5,037 bases of DNA from Candidatus Woesearchaeota archaeon (GCA_016179995.1 JACPCC010000095.1:1-5037), one strand, 5' to 3'. Counted from the stretch's first letter, positions 1 to 5,037 are shown. Numbers and translations are program-made. Notes: generated by a model not told the origin, from the letters alone.

Positions 1-605
1 AGATAGAAAAAGGATTGAAAAAAAATAAACCCTCAATTCTAAAGAAGAAATCCAGAAAAATTAATACTACTACTGGCTGGAATAATCCTGGCATTCCAAA
101 TTCTATCGTTACCGAATGGGATTTTGCTGTTCCTACTAAATTAGGTAATAAAAAAATAACTCTTTTGTTTACTTACAATACTATCGTTGATAGGGAAGAG
201 CCTACAGAAGAAGAATTGAAACTATTTACTCCTGCTCTGCTTACCAAAGCTCGTGGCTTATATTGGCCTAAAGAGAAAAAACCAGATAAAATTTATCCTA
301 CTTACTTTTTACAGTCTCAGTTTGACCAAGCTGACTTTTTAATCTCCAGGCAGTGTGGGGACTTGAGATTACTACAATTTGATATTACACGAGCTTTTCA
401 TGGAACTGCAGTAAACAAACCTCGTGTTTTTGTTACAGAATCACATAACTCAAATATGACTTATAACCTAGATTTGTTAACTGCTAGTTTACCAGAATAT
501 GTTGTTCAAAAAGAAATAGTAGAAGCTGGAAGCAACTGGGGTTATTGCATGATGTCTAACTCAAAAACCTGTAATCTTGAGATGTTGATATTTACTAGAG
601 CTTAA
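1..605 (+). CDS. Hypothetical protein, probably cut off at its 5' end by the window edge
   Basis: I do not recognise this protein. The frame is open from base 3 with no stop before the TAA at 603-605. The only early start candidate is a TTG at 15, with a GGA directly against it, which is too close to act as a ribosome-binding site. No ATG occurs until residue 148 of the TTG-initiated reading. The gene therefore most likely begins upstream of the window, and the visible part is about 200 residues. The visible N-terminus is strongly basic (KKNKP, KKKSRK), then comes a Gly/Asn/Pro stretch (GWNNPGIPN) and a mixed alpha/beta-looking body with three scattered cysteines (CGDLR, GYCMM, KTCNL). No signal peptide, membrane helix or catalytic motif is evident. 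It ends 108 nt before the methyltransferase gene on the same strand, with a promoter-like sequence between, so co-transcription is uncertain. It could belong to an archaeal family of unknown function. Confidence 0.65.
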   Translation, partial: IEKGLKKNKPSILKKKSRKINTTTGWNNPGIPNSIVTEWDFAVPTKLGNKKITLLFTYNTIVDREEPTEEELKLFTPALLTKARGLYWPKEKKPDKIYPTYFLQSQFDQADFLISRQCGDLRLLQFDITRAFHGTAVNKPRVFVTESHNSNMTYNLDLLTASLPEYVVQKEIVEAGSNWGYCMMSNSKTCNLEMLIFTRA

Positions 606-613
606 TTTATATA
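606..613 (+). promoter_or_regulatory. Consensus archaeal TATA-like box just after the first gene
   Basis: TTTATATA follows directly on the TAA stop of the first gene and matches the archaeal TATA consensus. A start of transcription about 25 nt downstream (near 636) would leave a leader of about 78 nt before the ATG at 714. The spacer is very AT-rich and also holds an imperfect 12/13-bp direct duplication (619-630 and 631-643), so a chance match is quite possible. Confidence 0.3.
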
Positions 614-686
614 CCATTCAAATAAATTATCAAAATAAATTATTCAAAGTAAAACATATAACTCAAACTCTTTCTTTGAAAAATAC

Positions 687-694
687 TTATTAAA
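687..694 (+). promoter_or_regulatory. Possible leaderless-promoter TATA box for the MnmC-like gene
   Basis: TTATTAAA is centred about 23 nt before the ATG at 714, roughly where a TATA box sits for a leaderless archaeal transcript, and is preceded by an A-rich stretch (GAAAAATAC). No Shine-Dalgarno sequence precedes the ATG (upstream bases are AAAAAATAACC), which favours leaderless initiation. This is an alternative to the stronger-looking box at 606-613. In DNA this AT-rich neither is secure. Confidence 0.3.
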
Positions 695-713
695 AACTAA
701 ATAAAAAATAACC

Positions 714-1350
714 ATGCAAAAAGTAATAACTGCCGACAACAGCGAAACTTTCTTTAACGAGAAAGTTCAAGAGAGCTATCATTCACATAAAGGTGCAGTA
801 GAAGAAGCACTAAGAAAATATGTAATTCCTTGTAAAATAAAAGAACTGGCTCAAACTGGAAAGCTCAAGATATTAGATGTTTGTTTTGGTTTAGGTTACA
901 ACTCGGCTATGGCTATTGATGCTGCTTTGGAAGAAAATCCTCGATGTGAAATAGAAGTAGTGGGTCTGGAGTATGACCCTTTTATTATTCAGAAAATTCA
1001 AGATGTTAGTCCTCTCATCAAATTTTATAAGCAATATAAACGTTTAACGCCCAAAACACTTCAATTCAAAGAAGGCAATGTTTCCATTAAAATACTCTTG
1101 GGCGATGGCCGTGAAATGGTCAAACAGCTTCCTGCTGATTATTTTGATGCAGTTTTCTTCGATCCATTTTCACCGAAAACTAGTCTGGAAATGTGGCAGA
1201 TCTCTTTCTTCAAAAAAAACAGCAATACTCTCAACGTATTCTTGCGCCAGAATGGCTCGCGATAACATGTCCGAAGCTGGTTTGTTTTACGAAGACGGCC
1301 CTATCTGGGGAAGAAGAGGACCTGGAACAATTGCTAAGAAATGGGTTTGA
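714..1350 (+). pseudogene. mnmC: MnmC/DUF752-type tRNA wobble-uridine methyltransferase, frameshifted
   Basis: This resembles the SAM-dependent methyltransferase that converts nm5(s2)U34 to mnm5(s2)U34 in the tRNA wobble position (MTase half of MnmC; stand-alone DUF752/MnmC2). Residues 1-168 carry family marks: TADNSETF and YHS at 6-24, SAM motif I LDVCFGLGYNS at 54-64, acidic strand end VVGLEYD at 82-88, LLGDGRE at 128-134, and motif IV with DPFSPK at 150-155, then EMW and FFKK. After K168 the frame runs into 15 unrelated residues and stops at 1263-1265. The remaining motifs lie in the +1 frame from about 1219 to the TGA at 1348-1350: LSTYSCARMARDN, then EDGPIWGRRGPGTIA. The frame change falls at eight A's (1212-1219). 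Removing one A would give a 211-residue protein, but the helix and loop between FFKK and the YSCAR strand would still be about 7-8 residues short for this family, which suggests a real deletion. Slippage or sequencing error remain possible. Confidence 0.8.
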
Positions 1351-1383
1351 TTTAAGATGTTTATTCAATCTAAAAAGTTGATT

Positions 1384-1439
1384 TCTTAACTGGGTTCATA
1401 CCACATAGCTTGCTATGATATTAAATTATCCAGTTAAGA
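1384..1439. repeat. Nested inverted repeat 1: 10-bp outer stem around a REP-like hairpin
   Basis: TCTTAACTGG (1384-1393) is the perfect reverse complement of CCAGTTAAGA (1430-1439). Inside it lies a second palindrome, CATAGC (1404-1409), TT, GCTATG (1412-1417), preceded by TACC at 1399-1402 and a single spacer base. The tetranucleotide-plus-hairpin layout recalls REP elements and the hairpin ends of IS200/IS605-type elements, though no transposase is in the window. The element lies 33 nt after the end of the MnmC-like gene. It is followed at once by a second element of the same plan. Confidence 0.65.
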
Positions 1440-1440
1440 T

Positions 1441-1496
1441 TAAAAAATCCCAACTAATTAAATACCCCGCAGCTCTGCTGCGATTGGGATTTTTTA
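1441..1496. terminator. Nested inverted repeat 2: likely bidirectional terminator containing a REP-like hairpin
   Basis: A perfect 13-bp inverted repeat joins TAAAAAATCCCAA (1441-1453) to TTGGGATTTTTTA (1484-1496). The RNA on either strand would end its stem in a run of six U's, fitting a shared terminator for the convergent MnmC-like gene (+) and the bud32 operon (-). Inside lies CGCAGC (1468-1473), TCT, GCTGCG (1477-1482), again preceded by TACC (1463-1466) plus one base, the same layout as the neighbouring element. An alternative pairing of CCC (1465-1467) with GGG (1486-1488) would compete with the outer stem. The role as terminator is inferred from structure and position. Confidence 0.65.
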
Positions 1497-1505
1497 TTTA
1501 ATTAT

Positions 1506-1592
1506 TAATCTCTCAACAACAACTAATCTCTCAACAACAACTAATCTCTCAACAACAACTAATCTCTCAACAACAACTAATCTCTCAACAAC
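1506..1592. repeat. 18-bp tandem repeat, 4.8 copies, overlapping the 3' end of the cysteine-protein gene
   Basis: The unit TAATCTCTCAACAACAAC occurs as four exact copies (1506-1523, 1524-1541, 1542-1559, 1560-1577) and a fifth that matches for 15 bases (1578-1592). Read on the - strand, the fifth copy encodes the last residues LLRD plus most of the stop of the cysteine-protein gene. Because 18 is a multiple of three, each further copy reads LLLRD and another in-frame stop (TAG at 1559-1561, 1541-1543 and 1523-1525; TAA at 1505-1507). The array looks like slippage-driven amplification of a gene's 3' end. It lies 9 nt from the terminator-like hairpin. Confidence 0.9.
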
Positions 1593-1948
1593 GAATGTAC
1601 ATAATTCATGGGCAGATCACATTTACCAAATCCTTTACAGACATTTTCACCGCAGTGATTATCACAAGCTTCATAAATTGCTAGTTTATTGGCTATATAA
1701 TTTCTTTCAAATTGTGCAGCATAGCTTTCTTTAGAGCCGTTATTTTCCGTAAAGTCAATGATTGCATCATCTAAACTAACTTCACAATGTCTTTTCTCGC
1801 CAAGGTAATATTGATGTTCTCTCATCTCTAGATTTTCCAACGCTAATTTACGTTTTATTTCAAAATTATGTCTAGAAATCTCTTCCGGTGAATATTTGTT
1901 TGCACTTTCTTTTTCAGCATCCATAATTTGAAAAAGACCATCATTCAT
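1577..1948 (-). CDS. Small four-cysteine protein, second gene of the bud32 operon, function unknown
   Basis: This is a 123-residue, probably soluble protein with no signal peptide or membrane helix. The N-terminal half is charged and helical (about 10-55). Residues 44-70 (EHQYYLGEKRHCEVSLDDAI, then IDFTENN) recall a short helical motif of the kind xWYLSEKxGxDVxxxxAxxDW seen in DUF4032-like and some uncharacterised proteins; this is a resemblance from memory only. The C-terminal part has C95, C99, C104 and C110 in a CX3CX4CX5C pattern with H98 nearby (CDNHCGENVCKGFGKC), a plausible Zn or Fe-S site. The ATG start is well supported: AAAAGGA (1957-1963) stands 8 nt upstream. The gene begins 24 nt after the bud32 stop, so the two are almost certainly co-transcribed. 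The TAG stop lies in the first unit of an 18-bp tandem array. A part in tRNA modification or regulation is possible from the neighbour alone. Confidence 0.8.
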   Translation of the reverse strand: MNDGLFQIMDAEKESANKYSPEEISRHNFEIKRKLALENLEMREHQYYLGEKRHCEVSLDDAIIDFTENNGSKESYAAQFERNYIANKLAIYEACDNHCGENVCKGFGKCDLPMNYVHSLLRD

Positions 1949-1956
1949 TTTAGAAA

Positions 1957-1963
1957 TCCTTTT
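1957..1963 (-). promoter_or_regulatory. Shine-Dalgarno site for the cysteine-protein gene
   Basis: On the - strand AAAAGGA ends 8 nt before the ATG at 1948, matching the anti-Shine-Dalgarno end of 16S rRNA over AAAGGA. It lies in the 24-nt gap after the bud32 stop. It fixes the start codon and supports an internal operon gene translated by ribosome binding, unlike the leaderless-looking first genes nearby. Confidence 0.65.
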
Positions 1964-1972
1964 GATTTAATT

Positions 1973-2608
1973 TTACTTTTTCTTATTTCTTCCTCTTTTG
2001 CTAACATGCTCAAACCGCTCCAAGACCGCTTCTGCTCCAGGATTTGCTTCTCTATATCCTTTTAGAACTTTGGCAAATATTTGCGGATATAATTTGTAAT
2101 GTTTGCTTTCCAAAGCTCTGTCTAATAAAAATAAGTCAACTGCTTTATCTTCTATTTTTTCAGAGAATTGTGACAGTCCAAAATCAATTAAATTTAATTC
2201 TTTACTGCGTTCGTTAAGCAGCATATTAGAAGTAGTTAAATCTCCATGAACTATGTGTTTTTGATGTAATAATCCGATTTTTTGGCCCATTTCCATCGCT
2301 AATTGCTGATAATCATCTCCATTTTCTAGGACGTCTCTTAACTTTTCACCTGGAATAAAATCCATTACTATAGACATACGTTCATCACAAAATGACTGTA
2401 ATCTAGGGGCAGGAAAATTCATCTCTTCTAATCTTTGCAAAATCTTAGCTTCTCTTCTGGTACGAAAACCTCTAAGAGAAGTATCTAGCTGTTCTAAGCG
2501 ATATTTCTTGCTAAAACGTTCTTTCATAATCGTGTTCTTTTCTAGATCACGATAGATAACTGCTTCAGCACCTTGGGCTATCTTTTGCATAGGGGTAAGA
2601 AAACTCAT
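1973..2608 (-). CDS. bud32: Bud32, KEOPS-complex atypical kinase/ATPase for tRNA t6A37
   Basis: Bud32 is the small kinase-fold ATPase that binds Kae1 in the archaeal/eukaryotic KEOPS complex, which puts threonylcarbamoyl on A37 of ANN-decoding tRNAs in the cytoplasm. Counting from the ATG at 2608 (211 residues): the ATP loop IAQGAEAVIY is at 10-19, the lysine is K29 in IMKERFSKKYR, and RTRREAKIL (49-57) carries the paired glutamate. IVMDFIPGEKL is the hinge, HGDLTTSNMLL (121-131) the catalytic loop, and LIDFGLS (140-146) the metal-binding loop. EDKAVDLFLLDRALESKH (153-170) is a Bud32 signature, and the tail is basic (KRGRNKKK). All key residues are present. The frame extends to a GTG at 2662, but those 18 residues are not family-like, and the likely transcript start is about 2658. 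The ATG at 2590 (MQKIAQGAEA) is an equally good family start. No Kae1 gene is in the window, so this is the unfused form. Confidence 0.93.
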   Translation of the reverse strand: MSFLTPMQKIAQGAEAVIYRDLEKNTIMKERFSKKYRLEQLDTSLRGFRTRREAKILQRLEEMNFPAPRLQSFCDERMSIVMDFIPGEKLRDVLENGDDYQQLAMEMGQKIGLLHQKHIVHGDLTTSNMLLNERSKELNLIDFGLSQFSEKIEDKAVDLFLLDRALESKHYKLYPQIFAKVLKGYREANPGAEAVLERFEHVSKRGRNKKK

Positions 2609-2680
2609 CCTATTTAAAAAAATATCTATTTGGAATGGTGTATGTGTTTTGTGAAGCAACACTCCAGAAGTTCAGAAATT

Positions 2681-2688
2681 ATTTAAAT
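2681..2688. promoter_or_regulatory. Palindromic TATA box shared by divergent bud32 and lipoprotein-like genes
   Basis: ATTTAAAT is its own reverse complement and lies between two divergent genes. Placing the box centre about 26 nt before transcription starts puts the + start at about 2711, exactly the ATG of the lipoprotein-like gene (leaderless), and the - start at about 2658. The latter leaves about 50-70 nt before the likely bud32 ATG and makes the upstream GTG at 2662 unlikely. No Shine-Dalgarno site precedes 2711. Positions are predicted, not observed. Confidence 0.45.
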
Positions 2689-2710
2689 CACACCTCTTTT
2701 GGTTCATATA

Positions 2711-3316
2711 ATGAAGAACATATTTTTTTGGATGATTATTTGGATAATGATAATCTCTCTAATAACCTTTAATGGGTGCACAACTGCCTCAAATATTCAA
2801 ACTGAACAGGCAAATTCCAATTCAATTGAAAAACAGTCTAATCTCATTCATTCGACTAGTTTATTTGAAGTTAAAGAAGTAGATAAAATAGACTCTTTTT
2901 CTCCCGGATACATTATCTATATCAATGAAAATTACCTCCCTCATGAATTTAGAAAAATGACTATTAAAAAAACTTCTTCACACGAATTTGACTTATCTTC
3001 TAATGGTGTTTATATTCATGACTCCTCTGGGTCTGGTAATTATGGTTCTTATAATTTTCTAATTATTTATCAGGACTTAGACTATAATTATGATGTCCAT
3101 AGTTTAATTCCCTTGCCTTTAACTTTAGTTGAACAGAATAGTGATTATGTTTTATATTCTTACGACGGTTTTTATTCCGAAAATAATTATAATCATTACA
3201 CCGGGAAAATAATTTTCTTCAACCATAATAATCAAAAAGCATTTATTTTAACTGGTAAATTAGGACTTACTACTTCAACAGAATATAAGTTAAAAGATTA
3301 TTATAACTTGCCTTAA
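2711..3316 (+). CDS. Putative lipoprotein of unknown function
   Basis: The 201-residue reading from ATG 2711 begins with Lys2 and a long hydrophobic segment (residues 4-20, IFFWMIIWIMIISLITF), then NGC with Cys23. This resembles a lipoprotein signal peptide, although F-N-G at -3 to -1 is an imperfect lipobox, so an uncleaved N-terminal anchor is the alternative. The mature part starts with a Ser/Thr/Asn/Gln-rich linker (about 24-50). A likely beta-rich domain follows, full of Tyr, Asn and Ser (for example GSGNYGSYNFLIIY and FYSENNYNHYTGKIIFF), which suits an exported surface protein. No family is recognised. A TTG at 2699 would add four residues, but the ATG sits at the predicted transcription start, so I prefer it. 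The gene is a single unit between divergent bud32 and a convergent radical SAM gene. It seems even richer in A+T than its neighbours, hinting at relaxed selection or a newer arrival. Confidence 0.75.
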   Translation: MKNIFFWMIIWIMIISLITFNGCTTASNIQTEQANSNSIEKQSNLIHSTSLFEVKEVDKIDSFSPGYIIYINENYLPHEFRKMTIKKTSSHEFDLSSNGVYIHDSSGSGNYGSYNFLIIYQDLDYNYDVHSLIPLPLTLVEQNSDYVLYSYDGFYSENNYNHYTGKIIFFNHNNQKAFILTGKLGLTTSTEYKLKDYYNLP

Positions 3317-3322
3317 GTTATT

Positions 3323-3357
3323 GTGAGACTGTTTCACGCATATTTAGGATTTTTTCT
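3323..3357 (+). terminator. Weak hairpin and T-run after the lipoprotein-like gene
   Basis: GTGAGAC (3323-3329) pairs with GTTTCAC (3331-3337), allowing one G-U, and a six-T run follows at 3352-3357, 14 nt further on. It lies in the 49-nt gap between convergent genes. The tiny loop and the distance to the T-run make it a poor intrinsic terminator. The T-run alone may be enough for archaeal RNA polymerase. Confidence 0.3.
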
Positions 3358-3365
3358 AACTTCCT

Positions 3366-4838
3366 CTAATTTTTTCCCACAAAACAAAGCATCTGTTCTC
3401 TAAAAAAATTAAACGAAGCCGGAAACTTACTGATATTATTAATCGTTTTTGCGTATCCTCTACGCAGCTTCTTCACTTCTTCATGACTTAATCCTGAAGA
3501 GACCGTATAAGTTATTTTAGGGTCTAAAACAGTGCGATTTTCAACCTGGATTCCACTTATTCCATATTCTTCTAGTGTTTCATACATGGGGCTTTCTTTC
3601 TGTAGTCCAAATATTGTTGTAGAAACCAAATCAATCTGCTCTGAATTATCTTTCAATAGCTTAATTGTTTCCAAGAACTCTTCTTTCGTCTCAGTAGGAA
3701 AGCCAAAGAGAATGTAAGCGACATTAACTATACCTGCTTCTTTAGAACTTTTCAATATAGCTGCAATATCTTTTGTGTTGGTTTGTTTTTTCATTAGGTT
3801 TAGAATCCTATCTGAACCTGACTCTATACCCCACATAATCATCTTTAAACCGCTATCATGAAGAGTTTTAAGAATTTCAGAGGTTAAATCACGTGTCGGT
3901 CGTAATTGGCAGGTCCAACTAACTTCAAGTGGCTTAAGTACTTCCGCTAAAGCCAATAATCTTTTAGTAGAAATCATATCATCGCTAAAGTAAACATTTC
4001 TTACTCCTGAGGCAATTATAGAATCTCGAATGTCTTCTAACTTGTACTCTAAATATTTAGCGCTTTGATGGTGTGTGCAAAAAGCGCATTGCTGATAATA
4101 ACAGGCGCTGTTGGTTCTTAAAGAAATTACTGGTTCACTGATGAAATATCGATCTAAAGGCCAGATGGAATAATCTAAAATTCTAGAAACGTTTAATTTG
4201 GAATGGTCCAGCTCTATGTGTTCCTGTTGTTTATTATATTCTTTTCTGTCTTTTTTTTCGATGTTTTTACTTTCTTCTTCGCCATTTTTCAATAGTTCTA
4301 ACAATAAAACTTCATTCTCAAGATAATAATCTGCATATTTCTTTAATGGCGCAGTAACTCCCGGGCCGCCGACGATTGTTTTAATCCCTTTTTCTTTCAA
4401 AGCGAGTATTAGTTCTTGGGTATAAAATGCTTGGCTAAAATAAACGACGCTAAAAGCCACATATTTTGGATTTTTTGCTACAATCGCATTTAGCACTTCT
4501 GCGAAATACTCTGGTTTTTGCCCTAAAACTATCTTTTTATTATTTTCAGAATAACAGCGGAAGCTGGTTTGTTTGTAATCATTGCTCTTTTTTTCAAAAG
4601 TATCAAAAAACGATTTTTTTATTTTTTTATCATTAAAAGTTTCTTTATGGGCCAGAATATTCTTTAATAATTGAAAATATTCTCCATACTCGGCAAACTT
4701 CAATTGGTGAAATAGTAAATTAGCATCAAAAACATCTATTTCTAACTTACTATTGTTTTTTAAAAACGTGTACAAATAGGTTAAAGAGTAACTTGGCGAA
4801 GCCGGAGTACAAAACGGAGAGTTGACTAAAAGAAGCAT
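3366..4838 (-). CDS. Radical SAM protein with N-terminal B12-binding-like domain
   Basis: This 490-residue protein has the layout of the B12-binding-domain radical SAM enzymes (the wide group that includes methyltransferases, cyclases and thiolating enzymes). Residues 1-185 resemble the Rossmann-like B12-binding fold: LLLVNSPF at the start, then YVAFSVVYFSQAF, and IKTIVGGPGVTAP at 152-164. The cobalamin-ligand DxHxxG motif is not seen, so B12 may not bind in the base-off mode or at all. A charged linker (about 186-212) follows. The [4Fe-4S] motif is C246, C251, C254 in CYYQQCAFC, spaced CX4CX2C rather than CX3CX2C; this variant occurs in some CYWxKCxFC-type members. SAM-domain marks are VYFSDDMIS (282-290), MWGIESGSDRIL (335-346) and ILFGFPTETKEEF (376-388). 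The substrate cannot be told. The ATG at 4838 is at a leaderless distance from a TATA box. The gene converges with the lipoprotein-like gene and follows another - strand gene by about 96 nt. Confidence 0.9.
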   Translation of the reverse strand: MLLLVNSPFCTPASPSYSLTYLYTFLKNNSKLEIDVFDANLLFHQLKFAEYGEYFQLLKNILAHKETFNDKKIKKSFFDTFEKKSNDYKQTSFRCYSENNKKIVLGQKPEYFAEVLNAIVAKNPKYVAFSVVYFSQAFYTQELILALKEKGIKTIVGGPGVTAPLKKYADYYLENEVLLLELLKNGEEESKNIEKKDRKEYNKQQEHIELDHSKLNVSRILDYSIWPLDRYFISEPVISLRTNSACYYQQCAFCTHHQSAKYLEYKLEDIRDSIIASGVRNVYFSDDMISTKRLLALAEVLKPLEVSWTCQLRPTRDLTSEILKTLHDSGLKMIMWGIESGSDRILNLMKKQTNTKDIAAILKSSKEAGIVNVAYILFGFPTETKEEFLETIKLLKDNSEQIDLVSTTIFGLQKESPMYETLEEYGISGIQVENRTVLDPKITYTVSSGLSHEEVKKLRRGYAKTINNISKFPASFNFFREQMLCFVGKN

Positions 4839-4858
4839 ATCTTCGATTTATGGGCTTT

Positions 4859-4866
4859 TTTTATAA
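4859..4866 (-). promoter_or_regulatory. TATA box of the radical SAM gene, leaderless spacing
   Basis: On the - strand TTATAAAA lies with 20 nt between it and the ATG at 4838, which puts the expected transcription start within about 2-3 nt of that ATG. Only a weak GAAG precedes the start codon, so leaderless translation is the simpler reading. An independent promoter also argues that this gene is not simply the tail of an operon with the gene to its right. Confidence 0.5.
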
Positions 4867-4934
4867 TGATTTTGGGAGAAAATAATAAATTTAATGACCA
4901 AGCTAAAATATGATTATTCAATTATAAATCTAAA

Positions 4935-5037
4935 CTACTTTTTTCTTCCCATCCCTCTCAGTATTTCTTCTTCTCTATTTTTAACAATAGTCTCAGCTTT
5001 GCGATATAGAACTTCTTCTATGGTCAATGAAATTTGA
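4935..5037 (-). CDS. C-terminal fragment of a gene entering from the right edge
   Basis: On the - strand a frame is open from the window edge to a TAG at 4935-4937, giving 33 complete codons. The residues are typical of a charged helical protein end: ISLTIEEVLYRKAETIVK, then a Glu-rich stretch and the tail RGMGRKK. Nothing more can be said of its family. It lies upstream of the radical SAM gene on the same strand, 96 nt away, and is the only possible same-strand partner for it in view. The composition supports real coding, but the short length leaves a chance open frame possible. Confidence 0.55.
   Translation of the reverse strand, partial: QISLTIEEVLYRKAETIVKNREEEILRGMGRKK

Noticed and set aside
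240..262. TACC followed by AAGC/GCTT pairing, similar to the REP-like cores at 1399 and 1463
   Set aside because: It lies inside a coding region, the stem is only 4-5 bp with a 5-nt loop, and no outer inverted repeat surrounds it; most likely chance.
643..680. 7-bp inverted repeat TTCAAAG/CTTTGAA in the spacer before the methyltransferase
   Set aside because: A 24-nt AT-rich loop and short stem make a functional hairpin unlikely; such pairs are expected by chance at this base composition.
1193..1381. 62-residue open frame on the + strand across the methyltransferase break
   Set aside because: It runs over the same bases as the two frames that carry the family motifs, shows no motif of its own and has no start signal; it is a shadow frame.
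1506..1592. CRISPR-like array
   Set aside because: The 18-bp units are directly adjacent with no spacers, so this is a simple tandem repeat; no cas gene is present.
2609..2662. N-terminal extension of Bud32 to a GTG at 2662
   Set aside because: The 18 extra residues are unlike the family, no ribosome site is suitably placed, and the TATA box predicts a transcript starting at about 2658, just inside that codon.
2691..2700. Shine-Dalgarno-like AAAAGAGGTG on the - strand
   Set aside because: No start codon follows at a usable distance, and it lies upstream of the TATA box, so it would not be transcribed from that promoter.
3532..3717. 61-residue + strand open frame inside the radical SAM gene
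   Set aside because: It is antisense to the conserved radical SAM core, with no promoter, ribosome site or recognisable product.

Overview
The window looks like a piece of an AT-rich archaeal chromosome, probably from a small-genome (DPANN-like, for example Woesearchaeota-type) lineage. Three things point to this. There is a stand-alone Bud32 kinase of the KEOPS type. Candidate TATA boxes lie about 20-25 nt before several start codons, with no Shine-Dalgarno site (leaderless promoters). A Shine-Dalgarno site appears only in front of an operon-internal gene. The lineage is inferred from gene style; no rRNA or tRNA gene is visible to confirm it.

Layout, left to right. (1) An unrecognised + strand gene enters from the left edge and ends at 605. 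(2) At 714-1350 (+) lies an MnmC/DUF752-type tRNA wobble-uridine methyltransferase, broken in the middle by a frame change at an eight-A run. (3) At 1351-1576 lies a 226-nt spacer between convergent genes. It holds two adjacent nested hairpins with related cores, then an 18-bp tandem array that begins inside the stop codon of the next gene. (4) At 1577-2608 (-) lies a two-gene operon: bud32, then a small four-cysteine protein. (5) A promoter region at about 2609-2710 serves divergent genes around a palindromic TATA box. (6) A short lipoprotein-like gene, not recognised, occupies 2711-3316 (+). (7) Converging with it is a 490-residue radical SAM protein with an N-terminal B12-binding-like fold, 3366-4838 (-). 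(8) The last residues of another - strand gene run in from the right edge (4935-5037).

How the genes relate: Bud32 (t6A37) and MnmC-type enzymes (mnm5U34) both serve tRNA anticodon-loop modification, but they are transcribed toward each other and the MnmC copy appears damaged, so no shared operon is implied. The strongest functional link is bud32 plus the cysteine protein, 24 nt apart with a good ribosome-binding site. The radical SAM protein has no visible partner apart from the cut-off gene upstream.

I do not see a clear new multi-gene system. The most unusual parts are the 1384-1592 spacer, the disrupted methyltransferase and the uncharacterised cysteine protein paired with Bud32.
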